From Rhizobium leguminosarum (GTDB lineage Bacteria; Pseudomonadota; Alphaproteobacteria; Rhizobiales; Rhizobiaceae), in assembly GCF_004123835.1 (NCBI RefSeq), contig NZ_MZMU01000024.1, forward strand, positions 416,501 through 480,500: a stretch of DNA of 64,000 nucleotides, in the 5' to 3' direction. The notes beneath the pieces were generated by a model that saw only the letters and a list, made by a program, of their open reading frames with translations, was not told the origin of the DNA and did no database searches. How positions within the stretch are numbered: position 1 is the stretch's first letter; every line of letters starts with the position of its first letter. The translations under genes and the position numbers were made by a program. Below are positions 1 through 8,168 of the stretch, piece after piece.

Positions 1-374
1 TCGAAATTGATGGTGTTGACCTTGAGCAGCGCGAAATAGCGCTCGCCTTCCTTCGGTCCACGGATCGGGCCTTCGACGGTATCGCCGGTTTTCAGCGAAA
101 AACGGCGGATCTGCGACGGAGAGATATAAATATCGTCCGGGCCCGGCAGGTAGTTCGCATTGGGCGACCGCAGGAAGCCGAAACCGTCCTGCAGCACCTC
201 GACGACGCCTTCGCCGATGATTTCGACATCCTGGCTGGCAAGCATCTTGAGGATCGCAAACATCAGTTCCTGCTTGCGCATCGTGCTTGCATTCTCGACC
301 TCGAGCGATTCGGCAAATGCCAGCAGATCCGTCGGGGATTTACTCTTAAGTTCCTGAAGCTTCATTTCAGCCAT
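1..374 (-). CDS. rho: Transcription termination factor Rho, N-terminal part (cut by window edge)
   Basis: Rho is the hexameric RNA-dependent ATPase that ends transcription at Rho-dependent sites. Only the first 124 codons lie in the window; the gene continues beyond base 1. The visible protein starts MAEMKLQELKSKSPTDL, the Rho N-terminal helical domain, followed by the cold-shock-like RNA-binding domain (GFGFLRSPNANYLPGPDDIYISPSQIRRF) and the start of the linker to the ATPase core. The start is the ATG at 374; a second ATG lies three codons inside. It is the third gene of a leftward set after hemE and hemJ, about 200 bases beyond hemJ. Identification is from conserved sequence; the catalytic domain is not visible. 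Confidence 0.95.
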   Translation of the reverse strand, partial: MAEMKLQELKSKSPTDLLAFAESLEVENASTMRKQELMFAILKMLASQDVEIIGEGVVEVLQDGFGFLRSPNANYLPGPDDIYISPSQIRRFSLKTGDTVEGPIRGPKEGERYFALLKVNTINF

Positions 375-571
375 GAAGTGACCAATACTCTTTTCAATTT
401 CAAAGGGGAAAGGCGATGTTGGGTCGTATTCGGTACCGCGAAAGGGCTCGCAGACGACTGAACTCTACACACATGCCACGTAGATGAGATGCGCGGAAAA
501 TAGCGACTCACAATCGCTGCCGCAAGAGGGCTGTTTAAAATGAAGCAAATTTAACCTGAGGACGATTTTCC

Positions 572-1114
572 TCAGAACGGCTTCACCACGACAAGGATGA
601 CGATCAGGATCATCAGCAATGTCGGGGCTTCGTTCATGAACCGCCAATAGCGCGCCGAGCGGCGATTTTCATCCCGCTCGAAGGCCCTGACGGCGCGGCT
701 GAAGAATATATGAACACCGGTCAGCAGTATGACGAGACCGATCTTGGCATGCAGCCAGCCGCCCTGGAATCCATAAACCGACCAGGCGAGATAGAGGCCA
801 AAAATCCACGTCAACATCATCGCCGGCGTCATGATGATCCGAAGCAGCCGACGCTCCATCACCTTGAAGGTTTCCGACTGCACCGAGCCGGGCTCCGCAT
901 CGGTGTGATAGATGAACAGCCTCGGCATATAAAACAGCCCGGCCATCCAGGAAATGACCGCGATGATATGCAGCGCCTTGATCCAGAGGTAGAGATTATC
1001 GGGGTTCCAGGCAAAAAGCCCGATCGCCATCAGCGCAAAGAAGGCCAGCGCAAAATGAGCCCGGCGCCGGGCGTAAGCGCCAGATCTCCGATCGGTCTGC
1101 TTTTCCATCGTCAC
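572..1114 (-). CDS. hemJ: Protoporphyrinogen IX oxidase HemJ (CopD-like membrane protein)
   Basis: HemJ converts protoporphyrinogen IX to protoporphyrin IX in the inner membrane, the penultimate haem step in bacteria lacking HemG or HemY. The 180-residue protein has about four hydrophobic segments (near 20-36, 45-66, 95-113 and 124-140) plus a hydrophobic C-terminus. The family's conserved histidine (KALHIIAVISWMAGLFYMPRLF, His49) and a lysine in LHAKIG (Lys124) are present. The GTG start overlaps the hemE stop in a GTGA arrangement; an ATG two codons inside is an alternative. The overlap with hemE supports co-transcription and a haem role. Confidence 0.88.
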   Translation of the reverse strand: MTMEKQTDRRSGAYARRRAHFALAFFALMAIGLFAWNPDNLYLWIKALHIIAVISWMAGLFYMPRLFIYHTDAEPGSVQSETFKVMERRLLRIIMTPAMMLTWIFGLYLAWSVYGFQGGWLHAKIGLVILLTGVHIFFSRAVRAFERDENRRSARYWRFMNEAPTLLMILIVILVVVKPF

Positions 1115-2142
1115 GCCCCGCCTCGCACACGATCCACCAGCAGACGCACATGCTCGGGGTCGGCCTGCGGTGTAATGCCGTGACCGAGATTGAAGATCAG
1201 CGGACCATTGCCGAGATGCTGCAGAATATCATCGATGCCTTCCTCCAGCGCCCGGCCGCCGGCAACGACGCGCATCGGATCGAGGTTGCCCTGAACCGGT
1301 CCGTCTTTCTGAAGTTCGGCTGCAAAGGCCAGCGGAACCGACCAGTCGAGGCCAATTGCATCTGCGCCCGTCTTCTGTCGATAGGTTTTCAGCTGGTAGC
1401 CGGCGCCCTTGGCAAAAGCGATGATGCGAGCATGTGGCCGTTGTGATTTGACCGAAGCGATCATCCGCGCAACCGGCCTGATCGCGAACGCCTCGAACTC
1501 CTTCTCGCCGAGAACACCAGCCCAGGAATCGAAGATCTGCACGGCATCGGCGCCGGCATCGATCTGGGCGACGAGATAATCGGCCGATACGTCGGCAAGC
1601 AGCATCAGCAGATGCTCGAAAGCGCGGGGATGCTTGTAGGCGAAGAGACGGGCAGGGGCCTGATCCGGCGTGCCGTGACCGGCGATCATGTAGGTCGCTA
1701 CCGTCCATGGCGCGCCGCAGAAGCCGAGCAGCGTCGTCTCCACTGGCAACTCTTCACGCAGCCGCCGCACCGTCTCCAGAACCGGCCTGAGATAATCGAC
1801 AACCTCTTCGCCGTTCAAACTGCCGATACCCGCTTCATCGATCGGATCCATCTCCGGGCCATGGCCCTCGGTGAACCGGACATTCCGCTTCATCGCGTCT
1901 GGGATGACCAGGATATCGGAAAACAGAATGGCCGCATCGAAGCCATAGCGGCGGATCGGCTGCAACGTCACTTCGACGGCATGGTCAGGCGTATAGCAGA
2001 GATCCAGAAAACTCCCTGCCTTCGCCCGCGTCTCCCGATATTCCGGGAGATAACGTCCTGCCTGTCTCATCAGCCAGAGAGGAGGAGGGGAGAGGCTTTC
2101 GCCACTCAAAACCCTCATGATCTTTCGGCGCGTATCGCTCAA
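1111..2142 (-). CDS. hemE: Uroporphyrinogen decarboxylase
   Basis: HemE removes the four acetate carboxyls of uroporphyrinogen III to give coproporphyrinogen III in the cytoplasm. The protein is 343 residues, the usual length. It shows the signature PPLWLMRQAGRYLPEYRE near residues 20-37 and the internal FDSWAG and GNLDP motifs. The start is a TTG at 2142 preceded by GGGAAG; this start gives an N-terminus that lines up with other HemE proteins, whereas the first ATG (2118) would remove eight residues. It overlaps hemJ downstream. Its 5' end faces the DnaA-box region, the position hemE has beside oriC in Caulobacter and Sinorhizobium. Confidence 0.96.
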   Translation of the reverse strand: MSDTRRKIMRVLSGESLSPPPLWLMRQAGRYLPEYRETRAKAGSFLDLCYTPDHAVEVTLQPIRRYGFDAAILFSDILVIPDAMKRNVRFTEGHGPEMDPIDEAGIGSLNGEEVVDYLRPVLETVRRLREELPVETTLLGFCGAPWTVATYMIAGHGTPDQAPARLFAYKHPRAFEHLLMLLADVSADYLVAQIDAGADAVQIFDSWAGVLGEKEFEAFAIRPVARMIASVKSQRPHARIIAFAKGAGYQLKTYRQKTGADAIGLDWSVPLAFAAELQKDGPVQGNLDPMRVVAGGRALEEGIDDILQHLGNGPLIFNLGHGITPQADPEHVRLLVDRVRGGA

Positions 2143-2543
2143 GCGCTTCTTCCCTATAAAATAACAAAGATATTTTAAAAGGTTTCTATTTCTTAGAGTC
2201 GGTGACTATCAAGGATTAAAATCCATCCACCGCCGATGCCATTTGTTGCGCGCCTGCAAAACAACATCGGAAAGATTTGTCCATCTCGTCCAAATTTCGG
2301 GGAGAAGCCGAATCCGAAAATGATTCCAAATCCTTCCAGCTCGGCAATTTTTCTCGTAGCTGTGGAAAGGCTGTGGACGAGGTTTCAAGAAGCCCAGCCC
2401 TTCCCCGTCGTCCACAGGGCCAACGGAAACCGTTCGGCAAAATCCGAAATGTGGATAAAGAGGCATGTTTTCCCTTGCCGGAGACTGCCTCGCCGCCGTA
2501 GCTCTGTTTCATCCAGTGTTTTCAACAGGCAGCGGAAAATAGC
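2143..2543. other. oriC: Probable chromosomal replication origin (oriC)
   Basis: This 401-base gene-free stretch lies between divergent hemE and ppsR. It holds one perfect DnaA box (TGTGGATAA, 2450-2458), three 7-of-9 matches (TGTGGAAAG 2361-2369, TGTGGACGA 2372-2380, TCGTCCACA 2408-2416), an AT-rich stretch at about 2155-2220 that could be the unwinding element, and three GANTC sites (2196-2200, 2310-2314, 2322-2326), the CcrM methylation target. The hemE-adjacent origin is established in Caulobacter and in S. meliloti. Genes on both sides point away from it. Function is inferred from position and boxes. Confidence 0.85.
2450..2458 (-). promoter_or_regulatory. Perfect DnaA box (TTATCCACA)
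   Basis: TGTGGATAA on the plus strand is the exact complement of the consensus DnaA box. It is the strongest match of four boxes within about 100 bases of the putative oriC. Confidence 0.8.
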
Positions 2544-3365
2544 GTGGAGAACAGAACGAACTTCTTTCATCTGCATCTGATTTCTGACTCAACCGGAGAG
2601 ACTCTGATCTCCGCCGGGCGCGCCGCGTCGGCGCAGTTCAGATCGGCGCAGCCGATCGAACATGTCTATCCGTTGATCCGCAATCGCAAGCAACTGCTGC
2701 CGGTTCTGCAGGCGATCGATGACGCCCCCGGCATCGTACTCTACACCATTGTCGACCGGGAGCTTGCGAGCCTGATCGATGAGCGCTGCATCGAGATGGG
2801 CGTCGCCTCGGTGAATGTGCTGGAGCCGGTGATGAATGCCTTCCAGATCTATCTCGGCGCGCCGTCGCGCCGTCGGGTCGGAGCTCAGCATGTGATGAAT
2901 GCCGGCTACTTCGCGCGCATCGAAGCGCTGAATTTCACCATGGATCACGATGACGGCCAGATGCCCGACGATTACAATGACGCCGATGTCGTGATCATCG
3001 GTATCAGCCGTACATCGAAAACACCGACCAGCATCTACCTCGCCAACCGAGGCATCAAGACGGCGAACATTCCGATCGTCTATGGCGTGCCATTGCCGGA
3101 GAGCCTCTTCGTCGCAAGCAAGCCGCTGATTGTCTGCCTGATCGCCACCACCGACCGCATTTCCCAGGTGCGGGAAAATCGTGTGCTCGGGGTGACGCAG
3201 GGCTTCGATCGCGAACACTACACCGATCGCGCCGCGATTTCGGAGGAGCTGAAATATGCCCGCTCGCTTTGCGCTCGTCATAACTGGCCGCTGATCGACG
3301 TCACCCGCCGCTCAATCGAGGAAACAGCCGCGGCAATCGTTGCCCTGCGGCCGAAGCTGCGCTAA
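2544..3365 (+). CDS. ppsR: Pyruvate,phosphate dikinase regulatory protein (kinase/pyrophosphorylase)
   Basis: PpsR-type proteins (formerly DUF299) switch pyruvate,phosphate dikinase or PEP synthase off and on by ADP-dependent phosphorylation and Pi-dependent dephosphorylation of a threonine. The 273-residue protein has the family N-terminus FHLHLISDSTGETL (residues 8-21) and the nucleotide-binding GISRTSKTP at 153-161, with a conserved C-terminal half. Translation probably starts at the GTG at 2544, since the N-terminal motif begins a few residues later and there is no upstream ATG. It is the first gene right of oriC and 33 bases from maf. Confidence 0.93.
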   Translation: MENRTNFFHLHLISDSTGETLISAGRAASAQFRSAQPIEHVYPLIRNRKQLLPVLQAIDDAPGIVLYTIVDRELASLIDERCIEMGVASVNVLEPVMNAFQIYLGAPSRRRVGAQHVMNAGYFARIEALNFTMDHDDGQMPDDYNDADVVIIGISRTSKTPTSIYLANRGIKTANIPIVYGVPLPESLFVASKPLIVCLIATTDRISQVRENRVLGVTQGFDREHYTDRAAISEELKYARSLCARHNWPLIDVTRRSIEETAAAIVALRPKLR

Positions 3366-3398
3366 GCGCTGGCGAAAAGCCGGCACGCCGAGGAACCC

Positions 3399-3998
3399 AT
3401 GACACCGAAACTCATCCTTGCATCGTCGAGCCCCTTTCGCCGGATGCTGATGGAAAATGCAGGTCTGTCCTTCGAGGCGCATGCCGCAAGGATCGATGAA
3501 CGGGCCGTCGAAGCGCCGCTGGAAAAAGCCGGCACCAAGCCTGATGCCGTGGCCCTCGTCCTGGCCAGGGCCAAGGCGGAGGAAGTCAGCAGCCGTTTTC
3601 CGGATAGCCTGGTCATCGGTTCGGATCAAACAATGTCGCTCGGCGACAGCGTCTTCCACAAGCCGAAGGACCTGGCCGACGCGGCGAATCACCTTCAAGC
3701 TCTTTCCGGCGTAACCCACCGATTGAACAGCGCCGTCGCGATCGTCAGCGACGGCGTGGTCTTGTGGGAACATCTTGCGCATGCGGAATTGACGATGCGG
3801 CCGCTGACGGTGGAGTTCATCGCCAGACATCTGGCGCGGGTTGGCGAACGGGCGCTTTCCAGCGTCGGCGCCTATCAATTGGAGGGGGAGGGCATCCAGC
3901 TCTTCGAAAAGATCGAGGGCGATTATTTCACCATTCTCGGCTTGCCGATGCTGCCGCTCTTAAAAAAATTGCGAGAACTCGGAGCGATCGATGGGTGA
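3399..3998 (+). CDS. maf: Maf-like nucleotide pyrophosphatase
   Basis: Maf proteins hydrolyse non-canonical or modified nucleoside triphosphates and have been linked to septum inhibition. The 199-residue protein shows LILASSSPFRRMLMENAGL near its start, the conserved ERAVEAPL and SDQTMSLGDSVFHKP segments, and the C-terminal SVGAYQLEGEGIQLFEKIEGDYFTILGLPM. It overlaps aroE by eight bases and sits in the ppsR-maf-aroE-coaE-dnaQ run, a common rhizobial order. Which Maf substrate class it belongs to cannot be told by eye. Confidence 0.9.
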   Translation: MTPKLILASSSPFRRMLMENAGLSFEAHAARIDERAVEAPLEKAGTKPDAVALVLARAKAEEVSSRFPDSLVIGSDQTMSLGDSVFHKPKDLADAANHLQALSGVTHRLNSAVAIVSDGVVLWEHLAHAELTMRPLTVEFIARHLARVGERALSSVGAYQLEGEGIQLFEKIEGDYFTILGLPMLPLLKKLRELGAIDG

Positions 3999-4848
3999 TT
4001 CACGTGAAACATTGGGACCGAAAGCGTTTGTCACGGGCTTTCCCATCAAGCATTCGCGCTCACCACTGATCCACGGATATTGGCTGAAGACGCTCGGTCT
4101 GCCGGGCAGCTACCGCGCTCATGAAGTGGCACCCGAGGCCTTTGCCGATTTCGTCGGTGCGCTGAAGGATGGCAGTTCCGGCTTTACCGGAGGCAATGTC
4201 ACCATTCCCCACAAGGAATTGGCGTTCCGGCTCGCCGACAAGCCGGACGCGCTATCGCACGAACTCGGCGCCGCCAACACGCTCTGGCTGGAGGATGGCG
4301 CTTTGCACGCGACGAATACCGACGGTCGCGGTTTCATCGCCAATCTCGACGAACGCCATCCGGGCTGGGACCGACATGGCACGGCCGTCGTCTTTGGCGC
4401 CGGCGGCGCCAGCCGGGCGATCATCCAGGCAGTCCGTGATCGCGGTTTCAAAGAGATCCACGTCGTCAACCGTACCGTCGAACGCGCGCGTGAACTCGCA
4501 GGTCGTTTTGGCCCGCGTGTTCGGGCCCACCCGGCCGGGGCGCTTGCCGAGGTGATGAGAGGCGCCGGCCTCTTCATCAATACCACCTCGCTCGGCATGG
4601 ACGGCGAGGCGGCGCCGCAACTCGATTTCTCGCCTCTTGCAGCCGATGCCGTTGTCACCGATATCGTCTATGTGCCCTTGAAGACGCCGATCCTGACGCA
4701 GGCGGAAGAGCAAGGATTTTCGACCGTCGATGGTCTCGGCATGCTCTTGCACCAGGCCGTGCCCGGATTCGAGAAATGGTTCGGTCAGCGTCCCATCGTT
4801 GACGCGGCGCTGCGCGCGCTCATCATCGCGGATATGGAAGCACACTGA
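3991..4848 (+). CDS. aroE: Shikimate dehydrogenase
   Basis: AroE reduces 3-dehydroshikimate to shikimate with NADPH in the aromatic amino acid pathway. The 285-residue protein has the shikimate-binding HSRSPLIHGYW (21-31), the catalytic lysine in NVTIPHKE (Lys75), NTDGRGF (109-115) and the nucleotide loop GAGGAS (136-141). An RBS-like GGAG precedes the ATG at 3991. It overlaps maf by eight bases, and its TGA shares an A with the coaE ATG, so the genes are probably translationally coupled. Confidence 0.96.
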   Translation: MGDSRETLGPKAFVTGFPIKHSRSPLIHGYWLKTLGLPGSYRAHEVAPEAFADFVGALKDGSSGFTGGNVTIPHKELAFRLADKPDALSHELGAANTLWLEDGALHATNTDGRGFIANLDERHPGWDRHGTAVVFGAGGASRAIIQAVRDRGFKEIHVVNRTVERARELAGRFGPRVRAHPAGALAEVMRGAGLFINTTSLGMDGEAAPQLDFSPLAADAVVTDIVYVPLKTPILTQAEEQGFSTVDGLGMLLHQAVPGFEKWFGQRPIVDAALRALIIADMEAH

Positions 4849-5459
4849 TGCTGAAGATTGGTCTCACCGGCTCCATCGGAATGGGAAAATCGACGGCGGC
4901 AAAGCTCTTCGCCGATGCCGGAATCCCGGTGAACGATTCCGATGCCGTGGTCCACGAGCTCTATGCCGGCGAGGCTGCACCCCTGGTGAATGCCGCCTTC
5001 CCCGGCACGATGAAGGATGGAGCAGTCGACCGGCGTGAACTCGGCCGCCAGCTCGCTCTTGATCCTGACGGCTTCAAACGCCTGGAAGCGATCGTCCATC
5101 CGCTGGTTCGCAAACGCGAGACGGAATTTCTGAAGCGACAACGCGCCGCCGGCGCCGACATGGTATTGCTCGATATTCCATTACTTTTCGAAACCGGCGC
5201 CGAGGCAAGAGTGGATGTCATCGTCGTCGTCAGCACTGATCCACAGATTCAGCGCCAAAGGGTGCTTGCGCGCGAAGGCATGACCGAGGAAAAATTCGAC
5301 ATGATTCTCTCCCGCCAGACGCCGGACACGGAAAAACGGCGGCGGGCCGATTATCTGATCGACACCAGTCACAGTATCGCGACGACGAGGGGACGGGTGT
5401 TCGAGATCGTCGCCGACCTGAAAACGCGGATTGCCAAGGGAGATTTCCGGAATGCGTGA
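4848..5459 (+). CDS. coaE: Dephospho-CoA kinase
   Basis: CoaE phosphorylates the ribose 3'-hydroxyl of dephospho-CoA, the last step of CoA synthesis. The 203-residue protein begins MLKIGLTGSIGMGKST, placing the P-loop at residues 8-16, followed by DSDAVVHELY and VLLDIPLLFETG, which are typical of the family. It overlaps aroE by one base and dnaQ by eight. Pantothenate kinase (coaA) is also in this window near 44.3 kb. Confidence 0.96.
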   Translation: MLKIGLTGSIGMGKSTAAKLFADAGIPVNDSDAVVHELYAGEAAPLVNAAFPGTMKDGAVDRRELGRQLALDPDGFKRLEAIVHPLVRKRETEFLKRQRAAGADMVLLDIPLLFETGAEARVDVIVVVSTDPQIQRQRVLAREGMTEEKFDMILSRQTPDTEKRRRADYLIDTSHSIATTRGRVFEIVADLKTRIAKGDFRNA

Positions 5460-6174
5460 GATCATCTTCGATACGGAAACCACCGGCCTCGACAACCGCG
5501 CCGACCGCATCATCGAAATCGGCGGCATCGAGCTCTTCAATCATTTCCCCACGGGCAACACGATCCATATCTTCATCAATCCTGGAGATCAGAAGGTTCA
5601 TCCGGATGCGCTAGCCGTGCACGGCATTACCGATGAATTCCTGAAGGACAAGCAGCCTTTCGCCGAGGTTGCCGAACAAATCCTTACCTTCTTCGGCGAT
5701 GCGAAGTGGATTGCCCATAACGCCACCTTCGATATGGGCTTCATCAACGCGGAATTCGCGCGGATCGGTTTACCGCCAATCCTGCCGGAAAGGGTGCTCG
5801 ACACGCTGTCGATGGCGCGGCGCAAACATCCGATGGGGCCGAATTCGCTCGATGCGCTTTGCCGGCGCTACGGCATCGATAATTCGCACCGGACCAAACA
5901 CGGCGCGCTGCTCGACTCCGAACTGCTTGCCGAAGTCTATATCGAGATGATCGGCGGCAGACAGGCAGCCCTTGGCCTCGGCATGGTCGGCAAATCCAAC
6001 CAGGCAGCTCGCGGTGACACGGGGATGGAAGACGATGTGGTGATTGCCGCCGTGCTCGAACGGCCCCGGCCGCTCGCCCCGCGCCTCAACCAAACCGAGG
6101 AGCAGGCGCATGAGGCGCTCGTCGCCAAGCTCGGTGAAAAAAGCGTCTGGGCGAAATACGCCAACCTCGATTAA
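5452..6174 (+). CDS. dnaQ: DNA polymerase III epsilon subunit (3'-5' proofreading exonuclease)
   Basis: DnaQ proofreads for the replicative polymerase. The 240-residue protein begins MREIIFDTETTGL, giving exonuclease motif I (Asp7, Glu9), then HNATFDMGFINAEF (motif II) and HGALLDSELLAEVY (motif III). I chose the ATG at 5452 because motif I starts four residues later; an in-frame ATG seven codons upstream would add residues inside coaE. It overlaps coaE by eight bases and is followed by a hairpin shared with convergent secB. Confidence 0.95.
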   Translation: MREIIFDTETTGLDNRADRIIEIGGIELFNHFPTGNTIHIFINPGDQKVHPDALAVHGITDEFLKDKQPFAEVAEQILTFFGDAKWIAHNATFDMGFINAEFARIGLPPILPERVLDTLSMARRKHPMGPNSLDALCRRYGIDNSHRTKHGALLDSELLAEVYIEMIGGRQAALGLGMVGKSNQAARGDTGMEDDVVIAAVLERPRPLAPRLNQTEEQAHEALVAKLGEKSVWAKYANLD

Positions 6175-6189
6175 ACCGGTCCTCAACTG

Positions 6190-6216
6190 AAAATGCCCGG
6201 GACCAGCCCGGGCATC
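6190..6216 (-). terminator. Intrinsic terminator between dnaQ and secB
   Basis: A 9-bp perfect stem (ATGCCCGGG, 6194-6202, with CCCGGGCAT, 6208-6216) and 5-base loop. On the minus strand it is followed by TTTT, so it best serves secB; it may also stop dnaQ transcripts. Confidence 0.75.
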
Positions 6217-6241
6217 CGCATTTCAGACAAGAAAGAGCCGG

Positions 6242-6724
6242 TCAGTTCGGAACGGCCTGAACCTTGGCGCGGGCCTGTTCTTCGGCAACGCGCTGAGCGA
6301 ACATTTGCGTGAAGTCGATCGGGTCGATCATCAGCGGCGGGAAACCACCATTGCGGGTGACGTCGGCGATGATCTGACGGGCGAAGGGGAAGAGCATGCG
6401 CGGGCACTCGATGAAGAGAACCGGCAGCATGTGTTCCTGCGGGAAACCGGCAACGCGGAAAACGCCGCCATAGGTGAGTTCGGCATGGAAAACCGTCTTG
6501 TCGCCGTCCTTGGCTTCGGCATTCAGCGACAGCACGACATCGAAATCCGTATCGGAAAGCGGGTTGGCGTTGACGTTCACATTGATATTGATCGTCGGCG
6601 CCTTGTCGCGGGCCTGCAGCGAACGCGGCGCACCCGGATTTTCGAAGGACAGATCCTTGGTATATTGCGCAAGGATCGAAAGGGTGGGGTTGGCCGCACC
6701 GTTGCTGTTGTTATCGTCTGCCAT
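6242..6724 (-). CDS. secB: Protein-export chaperone SecB
   Basis: SecB is a tetrameric cytoplasmic chaperone that keeps preproteins unfolded and delivers them to SecA. The 160-residue protein starts MADDNNSNGAANPTLSILAQYTKDLSFENP and carries the SecB core (ININVNVNANPLSDTDFDVVLSLNAEAKD, FHAELTYGGVFRVAGFP, CPRMLFPFARQIIADVTRNGGFPPLMIDPIDF). The ATG at 6724 was chosen because the conserved domain begins soon after. It is convergent with dnaQ and followed by a hairpin terminator. Confidence 0.96.
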   Translation of the reverse strand: MADDNNSNGAANPTLSILAQYTKDLSFENPGAPRSLQARDKAPTININVNVNANPLSDTDFDVVLSLNAEAKDGDKTVFHAELTYGGVFRVAGFPQEHMLPVLFIECPRMLFPFARQIIADVTRNGGFPPLMIDPIDFTQMFAQRVAEEQARAKVQAVPN

Positions 6725-6825
6725 TGGCTTTTCCTCGAGGGGCATGGGAATGGTGCCGCCATCTAACATTTCAGGGAAGGGCTTACAACCCTGGGCGCTT
6801 GGCCCGGTTGATCAGCCGCAGTGCC

Positions 6826-7341
6826 TCAATCGCTAAGATGCTTGCCGGACCACGGCGAGTTGCGATCCGGCTCTCTATGATAGTCCTCCTCGTCGAGATC
6901 GACCACCTTCGAGTTCGGCTTGCGGTCGCGGAAATCGGGTTGCGGACCGGAGGAAGAGCCGCCCTTGGCATTGACGACGACGAAGCGTTTGGCGATCGCC
7001 CGCCAGACGAGATCGCGCACCGGCGGAATGAGAATGAGGATCGCGATGATATCGGACAGGAAGCCGGGAATGATCAGGAGCAGAGAGGCGATGACGTTCA
7101 TCGCCGGCCGCAGCAGGTCGCGGCCCGGCATCGCCCCATTTCGTCCTTCGCTCGACATGCGGCGCAAAATACCGATGCCCTGCCGGCGCAGCAGAACCAC
7201 GCCGATAACGAAACCCAGCATCACGAGCGCCAGCGTCAGCCACAATCCGATAGCCTGGCCGACGACGACAAAACCGGCAATTTCGGCGAGCGGCAGCAGC
7301 AGAATGAAGGCTGGCAGGATCGAAAAACGCATGTCGGTCAT
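6826..7341 (-). CDS. fxsA: FxsA-family membrane protein
   Basis: FxsA-family proteins are small inner-membrane proteins; in E. coli FxsA relieves phage T7 exclusion by the F plasmid, and its housekeeping role is unclear. The 171-residue protein has hydrophobic segments at about 8-28, 32-50 and 85-108, the family signature LPLAEIAGFVVVG and the GxxLLIIPGFLSDIIAILILIPPVR region, then a charged hydrophilic tail from about residue 125. Start is the ATG at 7341. It is divergent from the timA-like gene. Confidence 0.87.
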   Translation of the reverse strand: MTDMRFSILPAFILLLPLAEIAGFVVVGQAIGLWLTLALVMLGFVIGVVLLRRQGIGILRRMSSEGRNGAMPGRDLLRPAMNVIASLLLIIPGFLSDIIAILILIPPVRDLVWRAIAKRFVVVNAKGGSSSGPQPDFRDRKPNSKVVDLDEEDYHREPDRNSPWSGKHLSD

Positions 7342-7463
7342 GTCCCGGGCTCGCCGGTCTCCTCTTGGCGCTGGCGAAGATGCCAGCGATCATTTGAATC
7401 ATCTGTATAGGCAGACTATATGGGAGTACAAATCAGAGATGTTAACGGCGGCTGCGATACGAT

Positions 7464-8168
7464 ATGAGTTCGAACGACTTCATCACATTATTTTTCCTGG
7501 TGGCGGCTGTGCTGATTTTCTTTCAGCTCCGCTCCGTGCTCGGGCGCCGTACCGGAAATGAGAAGCCGCCGCGCGATCTCTATACGCCGCGGGATGCGGC
7601 TCCGGCCGAAGCCGCCGATGCCGGCAAGGTCGTGACGCTGCCGCGGCGTGATGCGACGACGGAGGACGAAGATCGCTTCGCCGCCATCGATGCTTTCGCG
7701 GCGCCCGGAACGCCGCTCAACGAATCGCTGCGTGCGCTGAGCAAGGCCGATCCCGCCTTCAGCCCGAAGGAGTTTCTGAACGGCGCCCGCATGGCTTACG
7801 AGATGATCGTCATGGCCTATGCCGATGGCGACCGGAAAACGCTGAAGAACCTGCTGTCCCGCGAAGTCTATGACGGCTTCGATGCGGCGATCGGCGAGCG
7901 CGAAGCCCGGGGCGAGAAGGTGAAGTCGACTTTCGTCGGCATCGACAAGGCCGAAATCACCCATGCGGAAACAAAGGGCAGCGAAGCGCAGATCACCGTG
8001 CGCATCGCCAGCCAGCTGATATCGGCCACCTACGACAAGGCGGATGTGCTGATCGAAGGCGACGCCGAAAACGTCGCCGAGGTCAACGACGTCTGGACCT
8101 TTGCTCGCGACACCCGTTCGCGCGATCCGAACTGGAAACTCGTGGCGACCGAATCGGAACATGAGTGA
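7464..8168 (+). CDS. Tim44/TimA-family protein with one N-terminal membrane segment
   Basis: The 234-residue protein has one membrane segment (FITLFFLVAAVLIFFQLRSVLG, about residues 6-27), a charged Ala/Asp-rich linker, and a Tim44-like domain from about 85 on (FSPKEFLNGARMAYEMIVMAYADGDRKTLKNLLSREVYDGF). Mitochondrial Tim44 tethers Hsp70 to the import pore; alphaproteobacterial relatives (TimA) are membrane-anchored and of unsettled role, so protein quality control or transport is inference. The start ATG is at 7464. It overlaps mltA by eight bases, so the two are likely co-translated. Confidence 0.85.
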   Translation: MSSNDFITLFFLVAAVLIFFQLRSVLGRRTGNEKPPRDLYTPRDAAPAEAADAGKVVTLPRRDATTEDEDRFAAIDAFAAPGTPLNESLRALSKADPAFSPKEFLNGARMAYEMIVMAYADGDRKTLKNLLSREVYDGFDAAIGEREARGEKVKSTFVGIDKAEITHAETKGSEAQITVRIASQLISATYDKADVLIEGDAENVAEVNDVWTFARDTRSRDPNWKLVATESEHE

